Source: Occultella gossypii (lineage in GTDB: Bacteria; Actinomycetota; Actinomycetes; Actinomycetales; Beutenbergiaceae). From it: a stretch of DNA of 64,000 nt. Shown one piece after another: positions 53,159-61,891 of this stretch. The translations under genes and the position numbers were made by a program. Location: assembly GCF_019947135.1 (NCBI RefSeq), contig NZ_JAGSHT010000016.1, forward strand, positions 1 through 64,000, given 5' to 3'. Positions within the stretch are counted from its first letter, which is position 1. Each line of letters opens with the position of its first letter. The notes beneath the pieces were generated by a model. It was not told the origin of the DNA and did no database searches. It saw nothing but the letters and a program-made list of their open reading frames with translations.

Positions 53159-54271
53159 ATGCGGATCGGCGTGGTGACCGAGGTCAAGAACTCCGAGTTT
53201 CGGGTCGCCCTCACCCCGGCGGGTGCCCACGAACTGATTCTCGCCGGACACGACGTCTCGGTTCAGGAGGGCGCCGGGGTGGGCTCGAGCTTCGCCGACG
53301 ACGCCTACGCAGCGGTCGGCGCCCGGATCGTTGCAGACGCGGCCGATGTATGGGCATCGTCGGAGCTCCTGCTCAAGGTCAAGGAGCCCGTCCGGCAGGA
53401 GTACCCCATGCTGCGCGCCGACCTCGTGCTCTTCACGTACCTTCACCTGGCGGCCGACGAGGACCTCACCCGCGCGCTGCTGGCGGCCGGCACCACGGCG
53501 ATCGCCTACGAGACCGTGCAGCTTCCGGATCGTTCGCTGCCCCTGTTGGCCCCGATGAGCGAGGTCGCCGGCCGGTTGTCGGTCCAGGTCGGCGCCTACC
53601 AGTTGATGAAGGACGAGGGCGGCCGTGGGGTGCTGCTCGGCGGGGTGCCCGGCACCCCGCGAGCGAAGGTGGTCATCATCGGCGGCGGAGTGGCGGGCGA
53701 GCACGCAGCGGAGATCGCCATCGGCATGCTGGCCGACGTGACCGTGCTCGACGTATCGGTGCCGAGGTTGCGTGCCCTCGAGGCCCGCTTCGGGCCGCGG
53801 GTGCACACCCTTCGCTCGAACCCGTACACGGTGGCCGAGGAGACGTCCGCCGCGGACCTGGTGATCGGCGCGGTCCTCGTACCCGGCGCGCGGGCACCGA
53901 AGCTGGTCACCGACGAGATGATCGCGCGGATGAACCCGGGCACGGTGCTGGTGGACATCGCCGTGGACCAGGGCGGCTGCTTCGAGGGGACCCGGCCGAC
54001 CACCTACGCGGACCCGACGTTCCGCGTGCATGACTCCACGTTCTACTGCGTGGCGAACATGCCCGGCGCGGTCCCGATCACGTCGACGATCGCCCTGACG
54101 AACGTGACACTGCCCTACATCGCCACGATCGCCACGCACGGTTGGGAGGTCGCACTCGGCCGGCACCCCGAGCTGCGGCCCGGTGTCAGCACCACCGGCG
54201 GGCTCCTCACGAGCGAGCCGGTCGCCCACGCCCACGGGTTGCGATACGACCCGCTGCCACCGCCCGCCTGA
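53159..54271 (+). CDS. ald: Alanine dehydrogenase
   Basis: This 370-residue enzyme interconverts L-alanine and pyruvate plus ammonia with NAD. It has the opening MRIGVVTEVKNSEFRVALTP, the catalytic lysine in LLKVKEP, histidine in FTYLHLAAD, the NAD fold VVIIGGGVAGEHAA, and the late VANMPGAVPITSTIALTN. Length and motifs are those of Ald. GAGGAG precedes ATG 53159. It is monocistronic, with its promoter in the 100-bp gap shared with the copper operon. Residues match the canonical enzyme throughout. Confidence 0.95.
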   Translation: MRIGVVTEVKNSEFRVALTPAGAHELILAGHDVSVQEGAGVGSSFADDAYAAVGARIVADAADVWASSELLLKVKEPVRQEYPMLRADLVLFTYLHLAADEDLTRALLAAGTTAIAYETVQLPDRSLPLLAPMSEVAGRLSVQVGAYQLMKDEGGRGVLLGGVPGTPRAKVVIIGGGVAGEHAAEIAIGMLADVTVLDVSVPRLRALEARFGPRVHTLRSNPYTVAEETSAADLVIGAVLVPGARAPKLVTDEMIARMNPGTVLVDIAVDQGGCFEGTRPTTYADPTFRVHDSTFYCVANMPGAVPITSTIALTNVTLPYIATIATHGWEVALGRHPELRPGVSTTGGLLTSEPVAHAHGLRYDPLPPPA

Positions 54272-54289
54272 CTCCCGGCGTCGCGTCGC

Positions 54290-54341
54290 CCATACCGTTG
54301 AGAAACGTCCTCGAGCCATACCCCCTGGGAAACGTCCGTGA
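54290..54341. repeat. Imperfect 26-bp tandem repeat after ald
   Basis: Two 26-bp units, each starting CCATACC and ending in GAAACGTCC plus a few bases, lie between ald and the Xre gene. Function unknown; they may be part of an ald terminator region. Confidence 0.45.
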
Positions 54342-54390
54342 GGTCGCTCATGGAGTCCTCGAGAGCGTTGACCTGTGTCGACGCGGCCCG

Positions 54391-55191
54391 CTACGGGGGC
54401 GTGATGGCTTCCCCACCACCCTCACGCGGGGTCCGGACCTCCCCCAGGTGCCCGATCACCCACCCAGGTTCCGCCGCGTGCACCTTGGCGGCCAAGGCGC
54501 GCAGCCTGCGCTCCGCCAACCGGATCGAGCGAGCCTCTCGCGGGCGACACCTGAGCACCCAGCCGCGCTGCGCGAGGTCGGTCACGGTGGGATGGTCGAC
54601 CTCGCCCGCCCGGACCGCCCGATAGCAGTCACGCATCACCCGGTGGTGGTACCAGGCCGTGGCCGGACTCCGGTCGTACCGCGGCCGGGACGTCCGTTGC
54701 GAAGGCACCTGATCGGGCGGCAACACCTCCAGGTGGGCGGGGAACCGCCGGCCCGCGTTGTCCCTGACCTCGTCGGCACGCACCGGCACCACCTCCTGCC
54801 CCGACTCGTCGACGACGGCCAACCGGAGGCCACCCTCGGCCAGCGCCTGCGCGAGGTGCCGAACCCCGATCTCGGCGCCCGGCTGCTCGTACCGGTTCAC
54901 CGTCGACTGCGAGACACCGAGCAGCGCCGCGAGTTCGCGCTGACTCAGGTCCCCACGACGCCGCGCCCGGAGCACGTGCCCTGCCACGTCGAACTCAGCC
55001 GTCCGCCCAGCCGAGCCGTCGGACTCAAGCCGCTCCGCTCCGCCGTCGCCCTCAGGCCGCTCCGCCCACCCGGCTGGACCGGCCCCACCCGCCTCGACCA
55101 CCTCCCAGTCGATCGCGGCCAGGCGCGACCGCGCCGTCCAGACCTCGACCACTTCAGCCACCCACGCGGCTCGCTCCTGCACCGACACCAT
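54391..55191 (-). CDS. Xre-family helix-turn-helix regulator, divergent from the helicase
   Basis: This is a 266-residue DNA-binding protein. The helix-turn-helix (LSQRELAALLGVSQSTVNRYEQ, about residues 84-106) is followed by a C-terminal domain with AWYHHRVMRDCYRAVRAGE that I do not recognise. The first ~60 residues are acidic and low in complexity. GAGGAGG is a good ribosome site before ATG 55191. Its orientation and the palindrome in the intergenic gap suggest that it controls itself and the large helicase gene. Confidence 0.72.
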   Translation of the reverse strand: MVSVQERAAWVAEVVEVWTARSRLAAIDWEVVEAGGAGPAGWAERPEGDGGAERLESDGSAGRTAEFDVAGHVLRARRRGDLSQRELAALLGVSQSTVNRYEQPGAEIGVRHLAQALAEGGLRLAVVDESGQEVVPVRADEVRDNAGRRFPAHLEVLPPDQVPSQRTSRPRYDRSPATAWYHHRVMRDCYRAVRAGEVDHPTVTDLAQRGWVLRCRPREARSIRLAERRLRALAAKVHAAEPGWVIGHLGEVRTPREGGGEAITPP

Positions 55192-55290
55192 CGTCGCCTC
55201 CTCGGTTCGAACACCCTCCGAACATCCACTGCACCGACCATGCCATCCACCACGGACATTGCGCCGAGCGGCCCGACCACACGAGGCCCT

Positions 55291-55342
55291 CCGGAACGTT
55301 GCGTCACTGACCCGTGGGGTGGGTCAGTGGCGCAACGTCCGG
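55291..55342. promoter_or_regulatory. Long inverted repeat in the divergent Xre-helicase region
   Basis: The 23 bases at 55291-55313 (CCGGAACGTTGCG...) pair with 55321-55342 with one bulge and one mismatch, around a seven-base loop. It is by far the strongest structure in the 255-bp gap (55192-55446). It could be an operator for the Xre regulator, an RNA hairpin in the helicase leader, or a relic of a mobile repeat. Confidence 0.75.
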
Positions 55343-55446
55343 ACACACACCGGCGCGCGGCGGCGCGACGCGGCCCATGTGGGTGATCCATGGCACTCTG
55401 CTAACGCAGCAGTCCCGCCGCTCAGGAAGCCAGCAGGTTCACCCAG

Positions 55447-58400
55447 ATGACGACTCCGATCTCGCTCGAGGTCGATGCCCTCGACGTGCTCAGTTACGCC
55501 ATGGCGCACAACGGACTCGCCGTGGTGGGGCAGGTGCGGATCGCGAGCCACGACGTCGACCTGCTCGGGGCACGGATGCGCGTGCGGGTGCTCGACGTCC
55601 AGGGCGACCTCGCCCGCCCTTGCGTGGTGGCCGTGGACCTCGCCCGCGGACAGGAGACGGTCGTGCGGGACGTGCCGCTGGTTCTCGACCCGTCGGCGAT
55701 GGCGCAGGTCGAGGAGGACCGTCCCGCCGAGATCGTCGTGGATGTGCTCCCGCCCGTGGACGGCACGAACCGCGACGAGACCGACGTGGTCTCCGAGCCA
55801 CTCGCACGGATCGCGCTCCCGGTCCGGCTCCTGGCAGCGCAGCACTGGCTCCGCTCGGAACACCCCGTGACCACCGAGGTGCTCGCCTCGTTCGTGATGC
55901 CGAACCATCCCGCGATCTCGCAGTTGCTCGGCGAGGCCGGCGAGATCCTGCGCACCGAGACCGGCAGCGCCTCGCTCGAGGGCTACCAGTCCGGACCGGA
56001 GCGGGTCGACGAACTCGCCCGCGCCATCTTCACCGCAGCACACGCTCGTGGCATCCGCTACGCCGAGGCGCCGTCGAGCTGGTCCGCCCACGGCCAGAAG
56101 GTGCGCACGCCGGGGGAGGTACTGGACGGGCGGATCGGAACCTGTCTGGACACCGTCGTCGTGCTCGCGGCGGCCCTCGAGCAGGCCGGGATCCGGCCAT
56201 TGGTGTGGATCGTCGCCGGGCACGCTTTCCTGGGCTACTGGCGCCAGCCGACGTCCCTCGGAGTGGTCTACGACGTCGACACCTCGCGCGTGGTCAACCT
56301 GATCGACGTCGGGGTCATCGGCCTGATCGAGACCACGCTCGTCACCGCGGCCGAGTTGCCGGATCGGGCGACCGTGGCACGGCAGCCGTACTCCCGATTC
56401 CTCACCGGCGATCTACGGGACGTGTACGGAGTGCTGGACGTCCACGAGGCCCGCCGCAACCGGATCCTGCCGCTGCCGGCCCGGGTCCGCACCGATGACG
56501 GCAACGTCACCGTGGTCGAGTACCGGCCACCGACCTACACGCCGCCCGGTGGGGCGCCATCGGCCAGCGGGTCACGGGAGAGCCCGGACGGCGAGGAGCC
56601 GAGCCGCGCCAAGGCCCCGCCGCGGGTCCAGCAGTGGAAGAACTCCCTGCTCGACCTGAGCCTGGGCAACAAGCTGATCAAGTTCTCCGAACGCAACGCG
56701 ATCCACCTGGCCGTACCGCCGGGTGAGCTCGCTCGCCTCGAGGACACGATCAACGCCGGCACGTCGATCAGCCTGTTGCCGGCGGACTCGGTGGACGCCG
56801 TCCATACCCAGCGCGGGATCAGCGTCGGGGCCGAGCTGGACGAGGAGATGCGCACCTCCCTGTTGCACGAGCGACGGGCCGTCTACTCCGACGTCCCCGG
56901 CGCCGCGTATCAGGGGCGAATGCGCGGCCTCGCGCACCGGGCCCGCACGATCGTGGAGGACACCGGCGCCAACAATCTCTACCTGGCACTCGGGTCCCTG
57001 ATCTGGTCCGTTGGAACCGAGCAGCTGCGCTCACCCCTGGTGCTGGTCCCGGTCACGCTGCGGACCCGGTCCAAAGCCGGCGCGTACACCCTCACCCTGG
57101 ACGAGTCGGGTTCGTCCACACCGAACTTCTGCCTGCTCGAGAAGTTGAAGCAACTCTTCGACCTCGAGATCCCCGGGCTGACCGAACCGACCGATGACCA
57201 CGCCGGGGTGGACCTCGACGCCACACTCGCGGCGACCCGCATGGCCCTGGTCAAGGCTGGTCTGAACTTCCGGGTCGAGGCCACTGCGGACCTGGCCATC
57301 CTGCAGTTCGCCAAGTTCCGCCTCTGGAAGGACCTCGACGAGAACTGGGAGCAGTTCGACCACAACCCGCTGGTGCACCACCTGATCCACACCCCGACGG
57401 ACGCGTTCGCCGACCCCGCTCCCCCGCCCGCCGAGGTGGATCTCGACGAGCTCGCGAGCGGCTGCCCGGTGCCGGCGGACTCCTCCCAGCTCGCCGCGAT
57501 CGCCGAGGCGGTGGCCGGTCGGACGTTCGTCCTCGAGGGCCCACCGGGCACCGGGAAGTCCCAGACCATCACCAACCTGCTAACCCGCTCCGTCGCCGCG
57601 GGCAAGCGGGTCCTGTTCGTCGCGGAGAAGCGCGCCGCACTGGACGTGGTCCGCCGCAGGCTCGAGGACGTGGGGATGGGGCCGTTCTCGATCGACCTGC
57701 ACGATCGGGCCAGCCGACCGAACGCGGTGCGGGCCCAGATCTCCCGGGCCCTCGAGCTGGCCATCGACACCGACACGCAGGGCTTCGCGGCGGCCACGGA
57801 GACACTTCGCTCGACCCGTCGACGCCTCGCCCGGTATGCGGCCGAGTTGCACGAGCCGAACGGCGCCGGGCTCTCCTTGTACTCGGCGCACACCCAACGA
57901 CTCACGTTGCGTGACGAGCCGCGCGCCCTGCCGGTGCCGACCCGACTGGTCGCGGCCGCGGACCCCGCGGTGCTCGCCGGTGTGCGACGCGCCCTGGAGG
58001 TGTTGCCCGACGTCGCCGACCCGGCTCAGCCGCGACCCCACCACCCGTGGGGCTTCGTCGGGCTCGTGGACCCGCACGCGGTGCCCGCGGCCGCCCTGCT
58101 CGGTGCAGTCCGACGGGTGGACGTGGCGGTCGACGCCGCCGGCCAGGCACTCGTCCCGTCGGACGGGTTCGCCGGGGCGGTGTCCGCGGCGCGGTCCGTC
58201 CGGGAACTGCATGCGGTGGTCACCATCGCCACGTCGCCCGCGGTCCTCGCGGACCTCGACGCGGTGCGATCCGCGGCGGGTGAGCGCGCGCGGACCGACC
58301 TACGCACCGCCCTGGTGACGTTCGTCCGCGACCACGGCGACGCCGTCGCCCGGGTTGCTCTCCCGAACGTGCTGGACCTGCCGGTGTCGGACATCCACGC

Positions 58401-61400
58401 CGCCGCGCAGTCGGCGGCCGCTTCCGGCTTCTTCGGCCGTCGGCGGCGACTGAGAGCGGTCCTGGAGACCCTCCGACCGGGCCTGCGGACCGACGTCGAC
58501 GTCAGCCACAAGGAGGTCGTCGAGGTCACGACCATGCTCGCCGGCGCCGCGCACGCCGCTGGACAGGTCCGCGACCTAGCCGTCCGGGCGCCCGGGGTAC
58601 ACCTCTCCCCGGACTGGAACCCCCTCCTGCCAGAGCACCGTGAACACCTCGACAGCCAGCTCGCCTGGTCGCAGTGGGCCGCCCGCGCACTGACCCCGGA
58701 CCCGGTCGCCTCAAGCAGGCCCGCGCAGGATCCCGGGCCCGACGAGAGTCCCGCGACCGCCGTCACGGCGCTGCGGGGCTACCTGGACGCACGTGCCACT
58801 GGTCGGGTCGGCGAGGTCGACCCTGCCGCCACCGGGGTCGTCGCGGAACTCCTGGCCGCGTTCACCGAACTGGACTCACTCGTCGGCGCGGCCGCTCCGG
58901 GTGCCCCGGAGGACCCGTTCGCCCCCTGGGCGGGCCGGCACGGACTGCTTCGCACCTGGACCCGGACCACGACCGGTCGAGACCTCACCGATCCGCAACT
59001 GCTCCCCGCCCGGCGCTGGGCCGCCTTCCTCGGCGGGCTCGAACCGCTACGTTCCGCCGGGCTGGCGCGCGCCCGCGACCAGCTCCGCGAGGGTGTCGTC
59101 CACGCCGACGACGCCGTCCGGGCCCTGGACCTCGGCGTGGCGGAGTCGTCCGTCAGCGAACGGTCCGGTGCCACCGGTCTGGCCGGCTTCGACCCGCTCG
59201 GGCACGGCCGCACGATCAGCCGCTTCACGACGTCGGCGCGTGAGGTTCGCGATCACCTCACCACGATCGTTCCGCGGGAGGTCCTCGCCTCCCGCCGGTT
59301 CGACCCTGAGGCCGGTGGCAGGGTCGGCGCCCTGCGCCGCGAGCTCGGCCGGCAGCGTGGCGGGCTGGCGGTCCGCGCGTTGCTGCGGGCCTACGGCGAT
59401 CTCATCACGCAGGTCATGCCGTGCGTCCTGGTGAGCCCTGATTCCCTGGCCCGGTTCTTCCCGGCCCGGGCCGACCAGTTCGATCTGGTGGTCTTCGACG
59501 AGGCCTCCCAGATCAGGGTCGCCGACGCCGTGGGGGCCATGGGTCGCGCCAACGGGGTCATCGTGGTCGGGGACAGCAAGCAGATGCCGCCGACGTCCTT
59601 CGGCGAGCCGCTCTTCGAGGGTGGCGACGACGAGTTCGCCGTCGAAGCCGAGGACGTCATCGACGACGAGGAGTCCATCCTCACCGAGTGCATCCAGTCG
59701 CGAGTGCCGCAACGCTGGCTATCCTGGCACTACCGCAGCAAGGACGAGTCGCTCATCGCGTTCAGCAACACCCACTACTACGAGAACCGGCTCTCCTCGT
59801 TCCCGGCGCCGAACAACGGGGCGGCCTCCCCGGACATCGACGGCGTCGGCGTCTCGCTGGTGCGTGTGGACGGGCAGTTCCACCGCACCGGGAAGGGTCG
59901 GCTGCTCCGGACCAACCCGGTGGAGGCGGACGCGATCGTCGCGGAGATCATCCGCCGCTTCGACGCCCACCCGTACGGGACGCCGTCGATCGGGGTGGTC
60001 ACGTTCAACGTGCAGCAGCGCAACCACATCGAGTCGCTGCTCCGGGACGCCGGCGACGACCGGCTGCGGGCCGCCCTCGATGACAACAGTGAGGGCCTCT
60101 TCGTGAAGAACCTGGAGAACGTCCAGGGCGACGAGCGGGACGTGATCCTGTTCTCCACCGCGTTCGGCGTGAACGACCGCGGAGTCCTGCCGCTGAACTT
60201 CGGTCCGCTGAACCGGGCCGGTGGGGAGCGTCGCCTGAACGTCGCGGTGACGCGGGCCCGGCGCCAGGTCGTGGTGTTCTCCTCCTTCGACCCCGACCAG
60301 CTGCGCTCGGAACAGACGTCATCCGTGGGCATCAAGCACCTGCGCAACTACCTGGACATGGCCGCGCACGGACCCCAGGTGCTCGGCACCATCGCGTCCG
60401 CGCCTCGGCGCACGATCATCGCCGACCGGCACCGGGAACAGGTCGCCGCGTCCCTGCGGGACCTGGGCCTTGTGGCGCACACCGACGTCGGCCTCTCGGA
60501 CTTCAAGGTGGACCTCTCGCTCGCGCTGCCCGAGCGCCCCGACCACCCCGTCGTGGCCGTGCTGCTGGACGGGCCGGGCTGGGCGGGCCGGGGTACCGTC
60601 GGCGACCGCGACGGCCTGCCGGTCGAGGTGCTCTCGGCGATGATGCGGTGGCCGGCCGTGGAGCGGTTGTGGCTGCCCGCGTGGTTGAAGGATCCCGACG
60701 GCGAGGCGCGGCGGCTCCTCGAGGCAACCCACGCCGCCGAGCGCGCGGCAGCTGACCGGGAGGAGGCCGAGCGCGAGACGGAACACCTGGCCCGTACGGC
60801 AGCCGCCGAGCAGGCGGCTACGGCACTGGCGGCGGACGAGCCGGAGCAGCCGATCCTGACCGGGCTGTCCACGGCCGACGAACGCTCCGAACCGGTGACG
60901 GCCTCGGTCGGCCTCGCGGTCCCGTTCCAGCCCTGGGATCCGCAACCCCTCGGCGTGCGGTCCGTGCTGGATGCCCTGCCGGCAGCGCGAGCCGCGCACA
61001 AGGTCCAGCAGGCGATCGAGTCGATCGTGGCCCAGGAGGGTCCCGTCCACACCGCCCGGCTCACACGTCTGGTCGCGAACAGCTTCGGACTGACCAAGGT
61101 CGCCGAGACCCGTGCCCAGGCGATCCTCGGACAGGTCCCCACGGACCTGCCGGTCCAGGACCAGTTCGTCTGGCCCAGGGGACTGGACCCTGACGACTGG
61201 CGCGGCTACCGGACCCAGACGAGCTCCTCCGTGCGGCCGTTGGACCATGTCTCCAGCCGGGAGATCGCGAACGCGATGGCGGACCTGGCGCGGGCGTCCG
61301 CTGGCATTACCAGCGAGGAACTTCTCCGGGCGACGACTTCCGTGTTCGGTGGTTCGCGCCTGACAGACGGTATCCGGACGCGCCTCGAACGCGCCCTCGG

Positions 61401-61464
61401 TGCAGCGCTGACGCTCGGGCTGCTCACCGAACGCGGCCAGTACCTCGCGGCCCACACGGACTGA
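55447..61464 (+). CDS. DUF4011 superfamily 1 helicase with transglutaminase-like and nuclease-like domains
   Basis: This is a 2005-residue multidomain protein. Residues ~190-265 resemble a transglutaminase/cysteine-protease core (Cys233 in GTCLDTVVVL, His259 in VAGHAFLGYW). DUF4011 starts near 394 (WKNSLLDLSLGNKLIKF). SF1 helicase motifs follow: Walker A GPPGTGKS (698-705), Walker B VVFDEASQ (Asp1351), GDSKQMPP, VQGDERDVILFST, NVAVTRARRQ. At ~1645-1760 comes a Vsr/MTES_1575-like nuclease domain (SDFKVDLSLALPE). A DUF3320-like winged end completes it. In the nuclease-like domain the usual I-E-x-D-G is VLLDG, so the glutamate is missing. Such fusions are candidate anti-phage proteins, but the role here is inferred. 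Confidence 0.85.
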   Translation: MTTPISLEVDALDVLSYAMAHNGLAVVGQVRIASHDVDLLGARMRVRVLDVQGDLARPCVVAVDLARGQETVVRDVPLVLDPSAMAQVEEDRPAEIVVDVLPPVDGTNRDETDVVSEPLARIALPVRLLAAQHWLRSEHPVTTEVLASFVMPNHPAISQLLGEAGEILRTETGSASLEGYQSGPERVDELARAIFTAAHARGIRYAEAPSSWSAHGQKVRTPGEVLDGRIGTCLDTVVVLAAALEQAGIRPLVWIVAGHAFLGYWRQPTSLGVVYDVDTSRVVNLIDVGVIGLIETTLVTAAELPDRATVARQPYSRFLTGDLRDVYGVLDVHEARRNRILPLPARVRTDDGNVTVVEYRPPTYTPPGGAPSASGSRESPDGEEPSRAKAPPRVQQWKNSLLDLSLGNKLIKFSERNAIHLAVPPGELARLEDTINAGTSISLLPADSVDAVHTQRGISVGAELDEEMRTSLLHERRAVYSDVPGAAYQGRMRGLAHRARTIVEDTGANNLYLALGSLIWSVGTEQLRSPLVLVPVTLRTRSKAGAYTLTLDESGSSTPNFCLLEKLKQLFDLEIPGLTEPTDDHAGVDLDATLAATRMALVKAGLNFRVEATADLAILQFAKFRLWKDLDENWEQFDHNPLVHHLIHTPTDAFADPAPPPAEVDLDELASGCPVPADSSQLAAIAEAVAGRTFVLEGPPGTGKSQTITNLLTRSVAAGKRVLFVAEKRAALDVVRRRLEDVGMGPFSIDLHDRASRPNAVRAQISRALELAIDTDTQGFAAATETLRSTRRRLARYAAELHEPNGAGLSLYSAHTQRLTLRDEPRALPVPTRLVAAADPAVLAGVRRALEVLPDVADPAQPRPHHPWGFVGLVDPHAVPAAALLGAVRRVDVAVDAAGQALVPSDGFAGAVSAARSVRELHAVVTIATSPAVLADLDAVRSAAGERARTDLRTALVTFVRDHGDAVARVALPNVLDLPVSDIHAAAQSAAASGFFGRRRRLRAVLETLRPGLRTDVDVSHKEVVEVTTMLAGAAHAAGQVRDLAVRAPGVHLSPDWNPLLPEHREHLDSQLAWSQWAARALTPDPVASSRPAQDPGPDESPATAVTALRGYLDARATGRVGEVDPAATGVVAELLAAFTELDSLVGAAAPGAPEDPFAPWAGRHGLLRTWTRTTTGRDLTDPQLLPARRWAAFLGGLEPLRSAGLARARDQLREGVVHADDAVRALDLGVAESSVSERSGATGLAGFDPLGHGRTISRFTTSAREVRDHLTTIVPREVLASRRFDPEAGGRVGALRRELGRQRGGLAVRALLRAYGDLITQVMPCVLVSPDSLARFFPARADQFDLVVFDEASQIRVADAVGAMGRANGVIVVGDSKQMPPTSFGEPLFEGGDDEFAVEAEDVIDDEESILTECIQSRVPQRWLSWHYRSKDESLIAFSNTHYYENRLSSFPAPNNGAASPDIDGVGVSLVRVDGQFHRTGKGRLLRTNPVEADAIVAEIIRRFDAHPYGTPSIGVVTFNVQQRNHIESLLRDAGDDRLRAALDDNSEGLFVKNLENVQGDERDVILFSTAFGVNDRGVLPLNFGPLNRAGGERRLNVAVTRARRQVVVFSSFDPDQLRSEQTSSVGIKHLRNYLDMAAHGPQVLGTIASAPRRTIIADRHREQVAASLRDLGLVAHTDVGLSDFKVDLSLALPERPDHPVVAVLLDGPGWAGRGTVGDRDGLPVEVLSAMMRWPAVERLWLPAWLKDPDGEARRLLEATHAAERAAADREEAERETEHLARTAAAEQAATALAADEPEQPILTGLSTADERSEPVTASVGLAVPFQPWDPQPLGVRSVLDALPAARAAHKVQQAIESIVAQEGPVHTARLTRLVANSFGLTKVAETRAQAILGQVPTDLPVQDQFVWPRGLDPDDWRGYRTQTSSSVRPLDHVSSREIANAMADLARASAGITSEELLRATTSVFGGSRLTDGIRTRLERALGAALTLGLLTERGQYLAAHTD

Positions 61465-61512
61465 GCCTCGACCGGACGAACCGGCTCTCGCCACAACCGA
61501 GCCTCGTGGCCG

Positions 61513-61547
61513 GCGGTGGCGGGATCCGTCAGGCACCCCGCCACCGC
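61513..61547 (+). terminator. Hairpin after the helicase gene
   Basis: GCGGTGGCGGG (61513-61523) pairs perfectly over 11 bp with 61537-61547, 48 bases after the stop codon. Confidence 0.75.
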
Positions 61548-61891
61548 AGACACCCCCGAAGGTGCGGAAGGTCAGCCCTCCACGCTCACGCCGCAACCGT
61601 CCTTTTTCGAACCACGGCCCCCGAGCCGGGAACGCCTCGAACGCGGGAGACGGTGACGTTGTGAGTTCCGCCCTGTTTGGCGGGTACCCCGGCCCGAGAG
61701 CGAGTGATCCGGATCAGGCGCGCGCCACCCAGTGCCCCCCTGCGGCACTGCGGTCTGCCCACGCTCGATCACGATCGTTCTCGCTCCCGTCCGGATGTAC
61801 GTCCTGCACGGGCGGCCAGAAGCTGCCCGTACCTAGCAAGACGCAGGGGACGGACGGATATAACGCAAGAATCGATGGAAGTTTCTTCGGA
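61548..61891. other. Gene-free stretch between helicase and sigma-factor genes
   Basis: I see no convincing gene, RNA or repeat here. Frames that cross it are continuations of shadows of the sigma-factor gene. It probably holds that gene's 3' untranslated end. Confidence 0.6.

Noticed and set aside
54316-54332. Second CsoR-type site after ald
   Set aside because: Only a left half-site (ATACCCC) is present; the right half GGGGTAT is missing, and the sequence belongs to an imperfect tandem repeat.
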